Assembly (NCBI GenBank): GCA_015075645.1
Contig: JABTUF010000003.1
Span: forward strand, 62,001 to 126,000
Direction of reading: 5' to 3'
Source: Burkholderiales bacterium
Lineage (GTDB): Bacteria; Pseudomonadota; Gammaproteobacteria; Burkholderiales; Casimicrobiaceae
DNA length: 64,000 nt
In this document: positions 8,769 through 18,594 of the stretch, in pieces
How the letters are laid out: every line of letters starts with the position of its first letter
Position numbering within the stretch: the stretch's first letter is position 1
Notes under the pieces: generated by a model
The model's database searches: none
Told to the model about the DNA's origin: nothing
The model's input: the letters and a program-made list of their open reading frames with translations, nothing else
Position numbers and translations under genes: made by a program

Positions 8769-10967
8769 TCACATCGCGCCGCGGACCTCGATCGTCACGG
8801 ACGAGGCCGCGCCGCCGGACCCGTCGGTGAGCGCGACCACGTGGCGGCCCGGCACCGGCGCCCACAGCACGCGGCCGCCCCGTTCACCGAGCGGCTCGCC
8901 GTCCACCGTCCACTCGAGCGAAGGGTGATCGCCGCTGGCAACGAACGCAACGCGCTGTCGCGCGGAGGGGATGTCGGGGTCGATCGCGATGATCGTGTCG
9001 GGCGCCGGATAGCGGATGCGCGGAGCGAGCGCGGCGGCGGGGTCCTCATCGTCGCGCGCAGCCGCGCGCACGGTTCGCATGGCCGTCCCGCGCAGGAACC
9101 ACTCCGGCCGAGCGGTTTCGACGGGCGGATCGAACGTGACCTCGGTGCGCAGGAGCCCGGGCGGCGCGGCTGGTGGGGTCGAAGGCGTGTCGCGGTGCAG
9201 CCGGTGGACGAGGTCGCGCCAGATCGGCGCGGCGCCGGTCACGCCCGAGACATCGTGCATCGGCTCGCCGGAGAAGTTGCCGACCCACACGCCTACCGTG
9301 AAGCGCGAGGTGAAGCCGACGCACCAGTTGTCGCGCATGTCCTTGCTCGTCCCGGTCTTCACGGCGCTCCACACGCGCGTCGCGAGCGGATTCTCGAGTC
9401 CGAAGGTGACCGCGCGCGCGCCGCGGTCCGACAGGATGTCCGCCACGACGAAGGCGGCGGCGGCGCCGAAGACGCGCCGCGATCCGCTCGCATCGACACC
9501 GATCGGCCGGCGCATCGGTGCGCCGGGGCCCGCGGCGACGACGCGCGTGCGGCTCCAGGCGCCTCCGTTGGCGAGCGTGCGGTAGGCGTTGGCGAGCGCG
9601 AGGAGCGACACGTCGGCGCTCCCGAGGGCGAGCGCGGCGCCGTAGTGGTCGGCGGGCTCGGTCAGCGTGTCGAAGTCGAGCGCGCGAAGCGCGTCGTGGA
9701 AGCGGTCGAGGCCCACGAGTTCCAGCGTGCGGACGGCCGGAACATTGAGCGAACCCGCGAGCGCGGTGCGTACGCTCACGCTGCCCCGGAACGCGCGATC
9801 GTAGTTCTGCGGCGCATAGACGCCGCGCGCGGTGGGGATGGCGAGCGGGCTGTCGTCGACGAGCGAGGCCGCGGTGAGCCTGCGCTCGTCGAGCGCGAGC
9901 GCGTAGAGGAACGGCTTGAGCGTCGATCCCGCCTGGCGCGGCGCGAGGACGCCGTCGACGTTGCGCGCCTGCGAGCGTTCGCCGCTCGATCCGACCCACG
10001 CGAGGACCTCGCCGGTCGCGTTGTCGAGGACGACGATCGCGCCGTCGGAGACGCCGCGCTCCGCGAGTCCGGACAGGTGGTCGGCGAGCGTGGCGAGCGC
10101 GAAGGCCTGCAGGTCGGCATCGAGGGTGGTGGCGAGCCGCTCGCCTGGCGTGTGCAGCAGGCGGGCGGCGAGATGCGGTGCGAGGTCGCGATCGGGACGC
10201 GGGCGATAGCCGCCGGCGAGCGCGAAGGCGGCGGTGGCGCGGATCGCGTCGCAGTCGGCCGCGGCCGTCACCGCGCGCGCCACCGCGCAGGCGCGTTGCG
10301 CGACGAGCACGGGGCCGGACGACGGTCCGCGCAGGAGCGCGACCAGGATCGCCGACTCGCGCGCATCGAGTCCCGACGGCGCCTTCGCGAACAGGGCGCG
10401 CGACGCAGCGCCGATGCCGACGAGTTCACCACGGAACGGCGAGAGGTTGAAATACGCCTCGAGCACCTCGCGCTTCGACCACGTCCGTTCGAGCGCGAGC
10501 GCCGCCGCGGCCTGGTCCCACTTCTGGCCGAAGCTGCGTGCTTCGCCGGACCGGGCGCGCAGCGCCGGGTCGACGAGCCCGACCAGTTGCATCGTGATGG
10601 TCGATCCGCCGCGCGGGCGCCGCCCGTCGACGAGCCTCAACGCGCTGTCGTAGGCCGCGACGGCGAGACCGGACCAGTCGACGCCGCCGTGCTCGAAGAA
10701 GCGCTGGTCCTCGCCCGCGAGCGTCGCCGCCACCATCGCGGGCGACACGTCGTCGAGCGCGATCCAGTCGAGACGGCGCGCGCTGCGATCGACGCGTGCG
10801 TGCCCGAGTTCGGCGCCGCGGCGGTCGACGAGCACCGCGTCCGACGAGCGGAACGCGGCGCGGACCTCGGCGAACGAGGGCGACGCATGGTCGAACCCTG
10901 GACCGGCGGCCGGCGACGCAAGCGCGACGAGGAGCATCGCCGCGATGGCGACGCGCGCCGCGGTCAC
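8769..10967 (-). CDS. pbpC: Penicillin-binding protein 1C
   Basis: Bifunctional peptidoglycan glycosyltransferase/transpeptidase of the PBP1C type, 732 residues. A short N-terminal membrane/signal segment (I-A-A-M-L-L-V-A-L-A) is followed by the GT51 domain with G-E-D-Q-R-F-F-E-H and R-G-G-S-T-I-T-M-Q-L. The transpeptidase domain follows, with S348-T-L-K351, a S-L-N motif and K-T-G-T-S. The last 80-90 residues form the C-terminal beta domain (BiPBP_C) that defines PBP1C. The GTG at 10967 forms a GTGA overlap with the upstream alpha-2-macroglobulin gene, so the two are translationally coupled, as in many proteobacteria. All catalytic motifs appear intact. Confidence 0.92.
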   Translation of the reverse strand: MTAARVAIAAMLLVALASPAAGPGFDHASPSFAEVRAAFRSSDAVLVDRRGAELGHARVDRSARRLDWIALDDVSPAMVAATLAGEDQRFFEHGGVDWSGLAVAAYDSALRLVDGRRPRGGSTITMQLVGLVDPALRARSGEARSFGQKWDQAAAALALERTWSKREVLEAYFNLSPFRGELVGIGAASRALFAKAPSGLDARESAILVALLRGPSSGPVLVAQRACAVARAVTAAADCDAIRATAAFALAGGYRPRPDRDLAPHLAARLLHTPGERLATTLDADLQAFALATLADHLSGLAERGVSDGAIVVLDNATGEVLAWVGSSGERSQARNVDGVLAPRQAGSTLKPFLYALALDERRLTAASLVDDSPLAIPTARGVYAPQNYDRAFRGSVSVRTALAGSLNVPAVRTLELVGLDRFHDALRALDFDTLTEPADHYGAALALGSADVSLLALANAYRTLANGGAWSRTRVVAAGPGAPMRRPIGVDASGSRRVFGAAAAFVVADILSDRGARAVTFGLENPLATRVWSAVKTGTSKDMRDNWCVGFTSRFTVGVWVGNFSGEPMHDVSGVTGAAPIWRDLVHRLHRDTPSTPPAAPPGLLRTEVTFDPPVETARPEWFLRGTAMRTVRAAARDDEDPAAALAPRIRYPAPDTIIAIDPDIPSARQRVAFVASGDHPSLEWTVDGEPLGERGGRVLWAPVPGRHVVALTDGSGGAASSVTIEVRGAM

Positions 10968-13900
10968 GGCCGCACGCTCCAGGAAGGGCTCGGCGACTCG
11001 CCGAACATCTCGGGCGCGTACATCGCCTCGACGCGCGTCGGCGGCAGCGCGAACTCGCCGGGGTTGTCGAGGCGCAGCGTGTACTCGATCGTGAAGCGGC
11101 CCTTCGGCACGTGGCGGAAGTACGCGCGGAAGGCGCCGGGCACGCGTTCTTCGAACGCGGGGAAGACGGTGCCGACGCGCCTCTCGCCCGCGGTCGCGAG
11201 GACCGACTCGCCGCCGAGGCCGCGGCCCAGCGCGGTCGCGCCGGCGGGCAGCGCGTCGCTCACGACGACCCACGCCATGTCCGACTGGGCTTCGACGTCG
11301 AGCGTGACACGCGCGAGATCGCCGCGCTGCCAGATCCCGCTCGCCTGCTGGCGCACCGGCGTGACGGTGCGCGTGATCCGGTAGCCGGACGACAACGGTT
11401 GGGTGAGCGGGATCGCGGCGACGCTGCGCACGGTGACCCATGGCGCACCGCGACCGTCCGACGAGAGCGCGAGGTCGGCCTTCGCGTCGGGCCACGCGAG
11501 GCGTTCCGCGAAGGCTTTCGCGCCGTCGTCGGGCTGCCAGCGGTGCGCGAAGGCGGCGGCACCGAGCGTCGCGGTCGTCGTGCCGGACGGCGGTGTCGTC
11601 TCGAACCGGGCGGAGAACTTCGCGAGCGCGAGCGTGCCCCAGGCGTTGGCGACCGTCGTGTTCCAGCGGCCGCGCTGCATCCGGCCGAGCGAGCCGCGAA
11701 CGAGGCGCGGCATGTCCTCGCGCCACGCCGGAGCGTCGAGCATCGCCAGCACGAGCTTGTTGGCGTTCGCGTCCGCCGACACCATCAGCCACCACAGGGC
11801 GTCGGACTTCTCGGTCGAGAAGCCCATCGTCGTGCCCTGGAAGTTCAGGCGCGCGCGCAGGATCTCCTCGGCGGCGCGCATCCGCGCGTCGCGCTGCGGC
11901 AGCTTCGGCTGCCGTTTCAGGACGAGATACCAGTCGATGACCGCCGACGTGGGCCAGAGGTCCGGGTCGATCGCGATGGCGTCGAGCCAGCGGGGGTCGA
12001 GCGGCGAGGTACGGCGCGACAGCGCCTCGAGCGCGGCGACCTTGCGGATCGAGAGGTCCGCGGTCGGCAGCGCGGAGGCGCGCCGCGCGCGGCCCTCGAC
12101 GAACGCGACGAGCGCGTCCTCCATGCGCAGGCGCTCGGATTCGGGGATCGCGTAGCCGGCCTCGTGCGCGACCGAGAGCAGGTAGGACGTGAGCACGTCG
12201 TCCCCTTCGCGCATCGTCGCGAAGTAGCGGACGAAGCCGTCGCGGTCGAGGTGGTCGGGCAGCGTGCGCATCAGGGCAGCCCAACGGTCGGGATCCTCGA
12301 GTCCGATCGCGACCGACGCGCGCTGCTCGAAGCAGGTGAACGGGTAGCGCGCGAGGTACTCGCGCACGCCGGGCAGCGACCCCGCGAGCTTCGCACGCAT
12401 CTCGACGTCGATGCCGCCACGGCCGGGCAGCGCATCGGCGGGCCGGGCGACCGGCATCGTCGTCGGCGAGGCGAGTTGCAGCATCGTGGCCTGGAAGGTG
12501 CGTTCCGGTACCGCGGGCACGACGGTCTGCGCGATCCTGACCGCGTCGCGCGCACGCGCTGCGGCCGGTCCCGCACCGGTCTCCTCGGTGTCGAAATTCC
12601 ATGCGATCGACGTCGCCCCGTCGGGCACGGCGATGTCCCAGCCGATCTCGCGCGCCTCGCCGGCGGCGAGCGCGAGCGTGCGCGGCTCGATCCCCGCGAC
12701 CGCTTTCCCCGCGGCGGTCGCACGGGCCCGCACCGCGACGTCGAACGGGCGCGTCGAGGCGTTGCGCACGGTCGCGATCGCGCGGAAGCGGTCGCCGTCG
12801 CGCACGAGCGGCGGCAGGCCGGCGAGCAGCATCAGGTCCCGGGTCGAGCGTATCGACGCCTCGCCGGTGCCGAAGAGCCCCGCGCCCGACGAGGCGACCG
12901 CGACGATGCGAAAGCTCGTGAGCGAGTCGTTCAGCGGGATCTCGACCGCGGCGTTGCCCTGGGCATCGAGCGGGACGCGCGCCTGCCACAAGAGGAGCGT
13001 GTCGAACAGTTCGCGCGACGGAGACCGGCCGCCGCCGCCCCCGGGCGCGGCCGCCTTGCGTCCGAAGTGGCGCTTGCCGATCACCTGCATCTGCGCGGTG
13101 GCGGTCTCCACCTCGTCGCCGCGGCGCGTCATCATCGCGTCGAGGAGCTTCCACGACGTGTTGGGCAGCAGTTCGAGCAGTCCCTCGTCGACCGCGGCGA
13201 GCGCGACTTCGCTGCCTGCGGGCGGCGCGCTGCCGCCAGGACGCCGCACCGCGATCGACACCGGGACCTTGTCGCGCGTGCGGAACGTGTCCTTCGGCGG
13301 CACGACGCGCACCGCGAGTTCGTGCGCGGCCCAGCCGACCGCGATCTCGGCCAATCCCATCCGGAACGCCGGCTTGCCGAGATCGACCATCGCGGTGGGC
13401 GCGACCTCGCCGATGCGCCCGCGCACGAGCAGCGCCGAGACGAACACGTTCGGCGCGTAGCCGCCGCGCAGCGGAACCTCGAGCACCGGATTCGCGCGCT
13501 CGACGCGGGTCACGAACGCGTCGAGCACGCCTTCGCGCTCGAGGGTCACCAGCGCGGTCGCTTCGCGAAACGGCGTGCGCACCTGGAAGCGCGCGCGCGC
13601 GCCGGGTTCGTAGCGCTTCTGCTCCGGCAGGAGGTCGAGGCGGTCGTGGTCGGAGGCCGAGAGCCAGGCGTCGTCGTCGCCCGCCACCCAGGTTTCGGTG
13701 CGCGCGACCACCGCGCGTCCCGCCGCGTCGCTCGCGCGTGCGCGAAGGATCAGGTTGCCGGTGGCCGGGGGCGCGACCTCGCAGACCAGCATGCCGAGGC
13801 GGTCGGTGATGCCGTTGCACAGGTCGCCGACGCGCCGCGTGTCGTAGCCGTGCTCGTAGGCGTAGAAGCCGCCGATCTGCCGGCGGCGGTGCGAGAACGG

Positions 13901-16837
13901 CTCGCGCACGAACGCGTCGGTGCGCACGGCGACGCCGGCCACGGGCTTGCCCGCGGGGTCGAGCGCGAGGACGGTGAACTTCACGCGCTCCTTCGACGCC
14001 ACCCAACTGTCCGGCTTCATGCCGAGGACCAGGCCCGCGGGCCACAGCGTCACGCGCGTCGACGAGGTGAGCGACTCGCCGTTGGGGTCGCGGTACTCGA
14101 GTTCGGCGACGAGTTCTTGCGGCGTGTCGGCGGTCGCGACGTCCTTCACGGTGGCGCGCGCGCCGCCGGCCGGGTCGAGTTTCAGCGGCAGCGTGGTCCC
14201 GCGGATCGTCGGCGCCGGCCGTCCGTCCTCGTCGACGAGTTCCGGGTCGGCGAAGGTGAACGCGCCCGCCTGCACGCGCGCGTCGCCCCAGGTCTCGCGT
14301 CCCTCGACGACGTCGCCGCCGGCGAACGCGAATCCGTCGTAGTCGGCGAACGACACGGTCTTGCGTTCGACCACGGTGCGCAGCGTCGCCGGGAGTCCGG
14401 CCGCGCCGCCGCCCGACAGGTAATTGACCTGCACGTCGAGGTTCACCTCGCGCGGTGCCAGGAGCGGCGTGCCGAGCGCCTGCATCCGGGCGCGCAAGAG
14501 CGGGACGCGGAAGGCCTCGACGCGGAAGCTCCCCGCCAGCCGCTGCTGCGATTCCTTCGAGCCGGGCGAGAGCGTGTCATTGACGAACACCTGGTAGGCG
14601 CCCGAGAACGCGTCCTTCGGCACCGCGAAGCTCGCGACGCCCGATGCCGCGGCGCCCTCCGACCAGCGCACGGGGACCGGATACTCCCGGTCCGAACCCT
14701 GGTGGCGGATCGTGAGCGTCGGCCCGAGGGCGCCCGGTGCGACGAACGCGAAGCCGTCGCCGGTCTGCCGGCGGACGAAGAGCTTCATCGACACCGTCTC
14801 GCCGGCGCGCACGAGCGTGCGGTCCATCACCGCGTGCGCGACGAACGGGCCGTCCCAGCGCCCGGTGGGCAGGTTGAAGCGCCACGGCGCGATGCCCTCG
14901 CCCCAGTCGGTGAACGCGAACGCCATGTCGTCGGCGGTGCGCGCGGTGACGACGTATTCGCGTCGATCGTCCTCACCCTCGCACGCGGGCAGGTCGTCGC
15001 GCGGCGGCAGTGCCGCGGGAATGCGCGCGATGCCCGACGCGTCGGTGCGCCCTTCCCAATGGACGTGGTTGCGGCAGTCGCGCACGGCCACGGTCGCGTT
15101 CGGCACGACGGTCGCGTCGGAGAGCCGCGTGACCCACACGAGCGAGGACTCGCGGCCGAACTTGACGTGCACCGAGAGGTCGGTGACGAGCGCCGCCGCG
15201 CGCACGTGGTAGGTCTCGTGGCTGCCGATGAGCGCCGCGCCGAGTTTCGGGCTCGCGAGTTCGACGACGTAGAACCCCGGTGCGGCGAGCGGGATGCCGA
15301 CGACTTCGAAGGCGCGCGCGCCCGCGGGCTTCGGCACCTGGATGCGCGTCACCGCGTCGGCGCTGTTGAAGATCGTCGTCGCGTAGCCGTTGCGCCTGAC
15401 CACCCAGGTGTCGGTCTTGGAATCGTGGTCGCGCTCGATCCGGTTCGCATGCGCGAGGCGCCGGAACCACGCGACGATCGTCGCCTCGTCGCCCGGTGCG
15501 ATCCGCGCGACCTTGCCGGGGACCGGGGCGCGGTCCTTCGCGGTCGGGGCGACGGTGCGCACGACGCTCGTCGCGCCGGGAATCGAGGCCTCGACATTGC
15601 GCACCGTGACCGGGAGCATCGGCTTCGCCCCGCCCGGCAGCGAGCGTTCGAGGATGCCGAAGTCGGCCGCGAACTTCGCGAGCGGCGGCGCGTCATCGGT
15701 GCGCACCGCAAGGGGAAACGATCGCGCGTTCGCGAGCGGCCGGCCGGCGTCGTCCTTCAAGCCGTCGGGGAGTTCGACGCGGTAGCGCGCGCGCTCCGCG
15801 AGGCCCGGGCCGAACGTGACCGACGTGATGCCGCTGCCGTCGTCCTTCGGCAGTGTCGCCGGCATCGCCTTGCCGGCGGCGTCGACGAGCCGGATCTTCA
15901 CCGCGTCGGCGCGGGCGATCGGCGCGGAGAACGCGAGCGTCATCGGCAGGATCGGGATGCACTGCGCGTCCTTGTTCACGCGATCGCAACTGAACGACGC
16001 GCGGAACGCGCTGCGCACCCGGAAGGCGAGCGAGCGCGTCCGCGAGGTGGCCACGCCGGTCGTGGCGGCGATGCCGCGGCCCCAGACGAGCTTCACCTCG
16101 GCGTCCGCGGGGAGCGTGCGCGCGCAGGCGAGGGTGACGAGCGGCGAGTCGGGCGCGTCGCGCAGTTTCAGGAACCGCTCGTGGTCGCTGCCGGACGCCG
16201 GCAGGCGGAACAGGAAGGCGCGCGCGCGCCCCGCCTCGCTGTCGACGAGGACCGCGCGCAGGTACGAGGCGGCGAACGACTTGCGGTGGTCGAGGATCGT
16301 CCTGCGTTCGTCGCCGGACACGAGGCGCACGCCGATCTCCTCGTTGACGCCGGTGGCGACGCAGCGGGCGTGCGCGAGGATCGTCTCCGGCTTCGCCGGT
16401 GCATCGAGCCCGAGGATGAACACCTGCCGCTCGTCGATCTTCGCGCCGTCCCAGGGGAGGCTTCGCACGATCGCCGGCCCGCCGGTGGTGAATGCGTAGC
16501 TCGCGCCGCCCGCGACCGGCGTGCCGTCCGCCGCCGCGAGGCCGGCCTTGAGCCTGAACGAGCAGCGCACGCCCGCGGGGAGATCGCGGTCGAAGTCGTA
16601 GACCCAGTTGCGCGGATCGGCCCAGCGTCCGACGCCCTTCTCGGTGCAGTCGACATCGAAGGGTTCAGGGAGGCGCGGATCGCCGAACGCGACCATCGGC
16701 TGCGCGAAGCGCGCGGTGGCCTGCCGCACGCCCTTGACCTCGCCTTGCGGCGTGAAGCGGTCCACCTGGGCGTGGAGCGCGGCGGAGGCGGCGAGCGCCA
16801 TCCAGGCGACGGCGCGGGCGATCCGGAGGGGCGACAT
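10964..16837 (-). CDS. Alpha-2-macroglobulin family protein
   Basis: Bacterial alpha-2-macroglobulin homologue, 1957 residues, longer than the roughly 1530-1650 of the Escherichia coli proteins but in the range of the large subgroup. The ATG at 16837 has GAGGAC five bases upstream and yields a signal peptide ending in A-L-H-A-Q; no lipobox cysteine is seen, so it is probably periplasmic and soluble. The macroglobulin domains run through the first two-thirds. The reactive thioester motif C1502-F-E-Q1505 is intact. It would trap proteases in the periplasm and so protect the wall-synthesis partner PBP1C, whose gene follows with a 4-base overlap. Two further in-frame ATGs lie upstream (16858, 16939) but lack as good a ribosome-binding site. 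Confidence 0.93.
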   Translation of the reverse strand: MSPLRIARAVAWMALAASAALHAQVDRFTPQGEVKGVRQATARFAQPMVAFGDPRLPEPFDVDCTEKGVGRWADPRNWVYDFDRDLPAGVRCSFRLKAGLAAADGTPVAGGASYAFTTGGPAIVRSLPWDGAKIDERQVFILGLDAPAKPETILAHARCVATGVNEEIGVRLVSGDERRTILDHRKSFAASYLRAVLVDSEAGRARAFLFRLPASGSDHERFLKLRDAPDSPLVTLACARTLPADAEVKLVWGRGIAATTGVATSRTRSLAFRVRSAFRASFSCDRVNKDAQCIPILPMTLAFSAPIARADAVKIRLVDAAGKAMPATLPKDDGSGITSVTFGPGLAERARYRVELPDGLKDDAGRPLANARSFPLAVRTDDAPPLAKFAADFGILERSLPGGAKPMLPVTVRNVEASIPGATSVVRTVAPTAKDRAPVPGKVARIAPGDEATIVAWFRRLAHANRIERDHDSKTDTWVVRRNGYATTIFNSADAVTRIQVPKPAGARAFEVVGIPLAAPGFYVVELASPKLGAALIGSHETYHVRAAALVTDLSVHVKFGRESSLVWVTRLSDATVVPNATVAVRDCRNHVHWEGRTDASGIARIPAALPPRDDLPACEGEDDRREYVVTARTADDMAFAFTDWGEGIAPWRFNLPTGRWDGPFVAHAVMDRTLVRAGETVSMKLFVRRQTGDGFAFVAPGALGPTLTIRHQGSDREYPVPVRWSEGAAASGVASFAVPKDAFSGAYQVFVNDTLSPGSKESQQRLAGSFRVEAFRVPLLRARMQALGTPLLAPREVNLDVQVNYLSGGGAAGLPATLRTVVERKTVSFADYDGFAFAGGDVVEGRETWGDARVQAGAFTFADPELVDEDGRPAPTIRGTTLPLKLDPAGGARATVKDVATADTPQELVAELEYRDPNGESLTSSTRVTLWPAGLVLGMKPDSWVASKERVKFTVLALDPAGKPVAGVAVRTDAFVREPFSHRRRQIGGFYAYEHGYDTRRVGDLCNGITDRLGMLVCEVAPPATGNLILRARASDAAGRAVVARTETWVAGDDDAWLSASDHDRLDLLPEQKRYEPGARARFQVRTPFREATALVTLEREGVLDAFVTRVERANPVLEVPLRGGYAPNVFVSALLVRGRIGEVAPTAMVDLGKPAFRMGLAEIAVGWAAHELAVRVVPPKDTFRTRDKVPVSIAVRRPGGSAPPAGSEVALAAVDEGLLELLPNTSWKLLDAMMTRRGDEVETATAQMQVIGKRHFGRKAAAPGGGGGRSPSRELFDTLLLWQARVPLDAQGNAAVEIPLNDSLTSFRIVAVASSGAGLFGTGEASIRSTRDLMLLAGLPPLVRDGDRFRAIATVRNASTRPFDVAVRARATAAGKAVAGIEPRTLALAAGEAREIGWDIAVPDGATSIAWNFDTEETGAGPAAARARDAVRIAQTVVPAVPERTFQATMLQLASPTTMPVARPADALPGRGGIDVEMRAKLAGSLPGVREYLARYPFTCFEQRASVAIGLEDPDRWAALMRTLPDHLDRDGFVRYFATMREGDDVLTSYLLSVAHEAGYAIPESERLRMEDALVAFVEGRARRASALPTADLSIRKVAALEALSRRTSPLDPRWLDAIAIDPDLWPTSAVIDWYLVLKRQPKLPQRDARMRAAEEILRARLNFQGTTMGFSTEKSDALWWLMVSADANANKLVLAMLDAPAWREDMPRLVRGSLGRMQRGRWNTTVANAWGTLALAKFSARFETTPPSGTTTATLGAAAFAHRWQPDDGAKAFAERLAWPDAKADLALSSDGRGAPWVTVRSVAAIPLTQPLSSGYRITRTVTPVRQQASGIWQRGDLARVTLDVEAQSDMAWVVVSDALPAGATALGRGLGGESVLATAGERRVGTVFPAFEERVPGAFRAYFRHVPKGRFTIEYTLRLDNPGEFALPPTRVEAMYAPEMFGESPSPSWSVRP

Positions 16838-16953
16838 CGAAAGTCCTCGCGGGGACATCCCGCTCCCGCGCATTAGAACATCGCGGCGCACGGCAGGCAT
16901 GGCGGACCGCGGGAAGATCATGGCGAACCGCGGGCGCATCGATTGGATCGCGG

Positions 16954-17047
16954 GTCCGGTTTCAGTCGGACGATTGTGGGTCCGGCTTCAAGCCGGACGA
17001 ACTTCGCCTCGATCCGGCGAACCCCGTCAGACTGAAGTCTGACCCAC
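16954..17047. repeat. REP-like palindrome cluster
   Basis: Three related imperfect palindromes lie in the gap between the macroglobulin gene and the TPR gene. The first is GTCCGG..CGGAC at 16954-16971. The second is GTGGGTC followed by CGGCTT/AAGCCG and GAC at 16976-16998. The third is an inverted copy, GTCAGACT/AGTCTGAC followed by CCAC, at 17026-17047. The GTGGGTC edge faces outward in opposite directions in the last two, a BIME-like arrangement. The same core occurs five times inside recG near 57.8 kb, which marks it as a dispersed element of this genome. The rest of the 16838-17186 gap shows no gene. Confidence 0.7.
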
Positions 17048-17186
17048 CGGGATGCCCGGCGGCATCAGGCCTGACCGACCATGAGCGCGGACGCCGCCGA
17101 CCGACTTCTGAGCCCGCCGGACGGTCACCCCCCTCGAGACCCGGTCGGCTACACTCCGACGACGACTGGGACGGATTGCGCGAACG

Positions 17187-18560
17187 GTGGTGCCCTGCCC
17201 CCACGAACCCGACGATCGCCCCGCGCTCGCTCGGCCCGGGGCGGCGATCGCGCGCTCGCTCATCGACAGCGAACTCGCGCGCGTCGCGGAGAGCCGAGTG
17301 TTCCGCACGTCGCGGCGCCACCAGCGCTTCCTGCGGCATCTCGTCGAACGGGCGGTCGACGGCAATCATGGCGCGTTGAAGGAGCCGGTACTCGCGCTCG
17401 AAGTATTCGACCGCACCATCGACGCCTTCGATCCCGGGCGCGACACGATCGTGCGCGTCGAGGCGCGGCGCTTGCGCCAGCGCCTCGAGCGGTTCTACGA
17501 GGACGAGGGCGAGGACGCGCTCATCGAGTTCCGGCTGCCGGTCGGGAGCTACGTTCCGACGCTGCACTGGCGCGTGTCCGCCGACGACGGCGAAACGCGC
17601 CAAGCCAGGGACCTGGTCGAGCGGGGTGAGCACTTCCTGCGCCAACCGCTGTCGCGCCCGACGCTCGAATCCGCGCTGGAACGCTTCGAAGCGGCGCTGC
17701 GCGAGTCGCCGCGCTACGCGCCCGCACTCGTGGGGCTGGGACGCGCCTGGTTCAATCTCGCTGCGGGCTGGTACCACGAGCCCGGCCCGGCCTCCGAGCA
17801 CGCCTCCGAGGCGCTGCGCGCCGCGCTCGACGTCGATCCGTCGAATGCGGTGGCGCATGCACTGCTCGGCGCCATCCAGCATCAGTTCGAGTACGACTGG
17901 CCGGCCGCGCAGGAGAGCTTCGATCGTGCGATCGCGCTCGCCCCGCAGGCGCCGTTCGTGCACTCGGCGTTCGGCAGCCACCTGCTTGCCCGTGGCGACT
18001 TCGACGCTGCCGAGCGTGAGCTCTCGCTCGCACGGCGGCTCGATCCGCAATACGCGAACGCGCGCATGCACATGGTCAACCTGCGCATCGCGCAGGGGCG
18101 GTTCGATGACGCACAGGCCGAACTCGCGAGCATGCGCGACATCGCGCCGGACAGCGCACCGGTCGAGGGGCTCGCGGCGGTGATCGCGATGGTGCGCGGC
18201 GATGCCCGGGACGCGTTGAAGCACTACGAGCGCGCCTGTGCGTTGGCGCCGGACTATCCGAACTGCCACGCGAGCCTCGCCGCCGCGCAGGGGATGGCCG
18301 GCCGGGTGGCCGACGCCGACGCGACGATCGCGCGCATGCGCGCGCGTTTCGGCGAGCGCTGCGTCTCGCCCTACGTGCTGGCGATCGTCGCGCTGCGCTG
18401 CGGACGAACGGACGAAGCGTTCGCGCTGCTCGAGCTGGCCATCGACACGAAAGACCCGAACGTCATGATGCTGTCGAGCGACCCGAGCTTCGCACCGTTG
18501 CGCGACGATCGGCGTTGGGGACCGCTCCTCGCACTGCGCGTGCCGGGGGCGGGGAACTGA
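17187..18560 (+). CDS. Winged-helix-like/TPR repeat protein
   Basis: A 457-residue protein with two parts. Residues about 28-118 form the recurrent N-terminal domain found in front of TPR or adenylate-cyclase-like regions. It reads S-R-R-H-Q-R-F-L-R-H-L-V-E-R, then L-E-V-F-D-R, F-D-P-G-R-D-T-I-V-R-V-E-A-R-R-L-R and a closing L-P-V-G-S-Y-V-P strand. This resembles winged-helix domains of OmpR type and probably binds DNA or a regulator. From about 150 onward there are tandem TPR units (A-L-x-x-x-P-x-x-A-x-A-x-x-x-L-G pattern), suggesting protein-protein contact. A paralogue is encoded at 45008-46789. GTG 17187 is the best available start, but GTG 17190 is equally possible. The target is unknown. 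Confidence 0.72.
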   Translation: MVPCPHEPDDRPALARPGAAIARSLIDSELARVAESRVFRTSRRHQRFLRHLVERAVDGNHGALKEPVLALEVFDRTIDAFDPGRDTIVRVEARRLRQRLERFYEDEGEDALIEFRLPVGSYVPTLHWRVSADDGETRQARDLVERGEHFLRQPLSRPTLESALERFEAALRESPRYAPALVGLGRAWFNLAAGWYHEPGPASEHASEALRAALDVDPSNAVAHALLGAIQHQFEYDWPAAQESFDRAIALAPQAPFVHSAFGSHLLARGDFDAAERELSLARRLDPQYANARMHMVNLRIAQGRFDDAQAELASMRDIAPDSAPVEGLAAVIAMVRGDARDALKHYERACALAPDYPNCHASLAAAQGMAGRVADADATIARMRARFGERCVSPYVLAIVALRCGRTDEAFALLELAIDTKDPNVMMLSSDPSFAPLRDDRRWGPLLALRVPGAGN

Positions 18561-18594
18561 CGCGACCGGACGCGCGACCGCTGCGTCGAACCGG

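Noticed and set aside
10796..16876. A 2026-codon plus-strand frame opposite the alpha-2-macroglobulin gene
   Set aside because: Low-complexity Arg/Ala/Asp composition and no motifs, whereas the minus strand encodes an intact thioester protein with a signal peptide.
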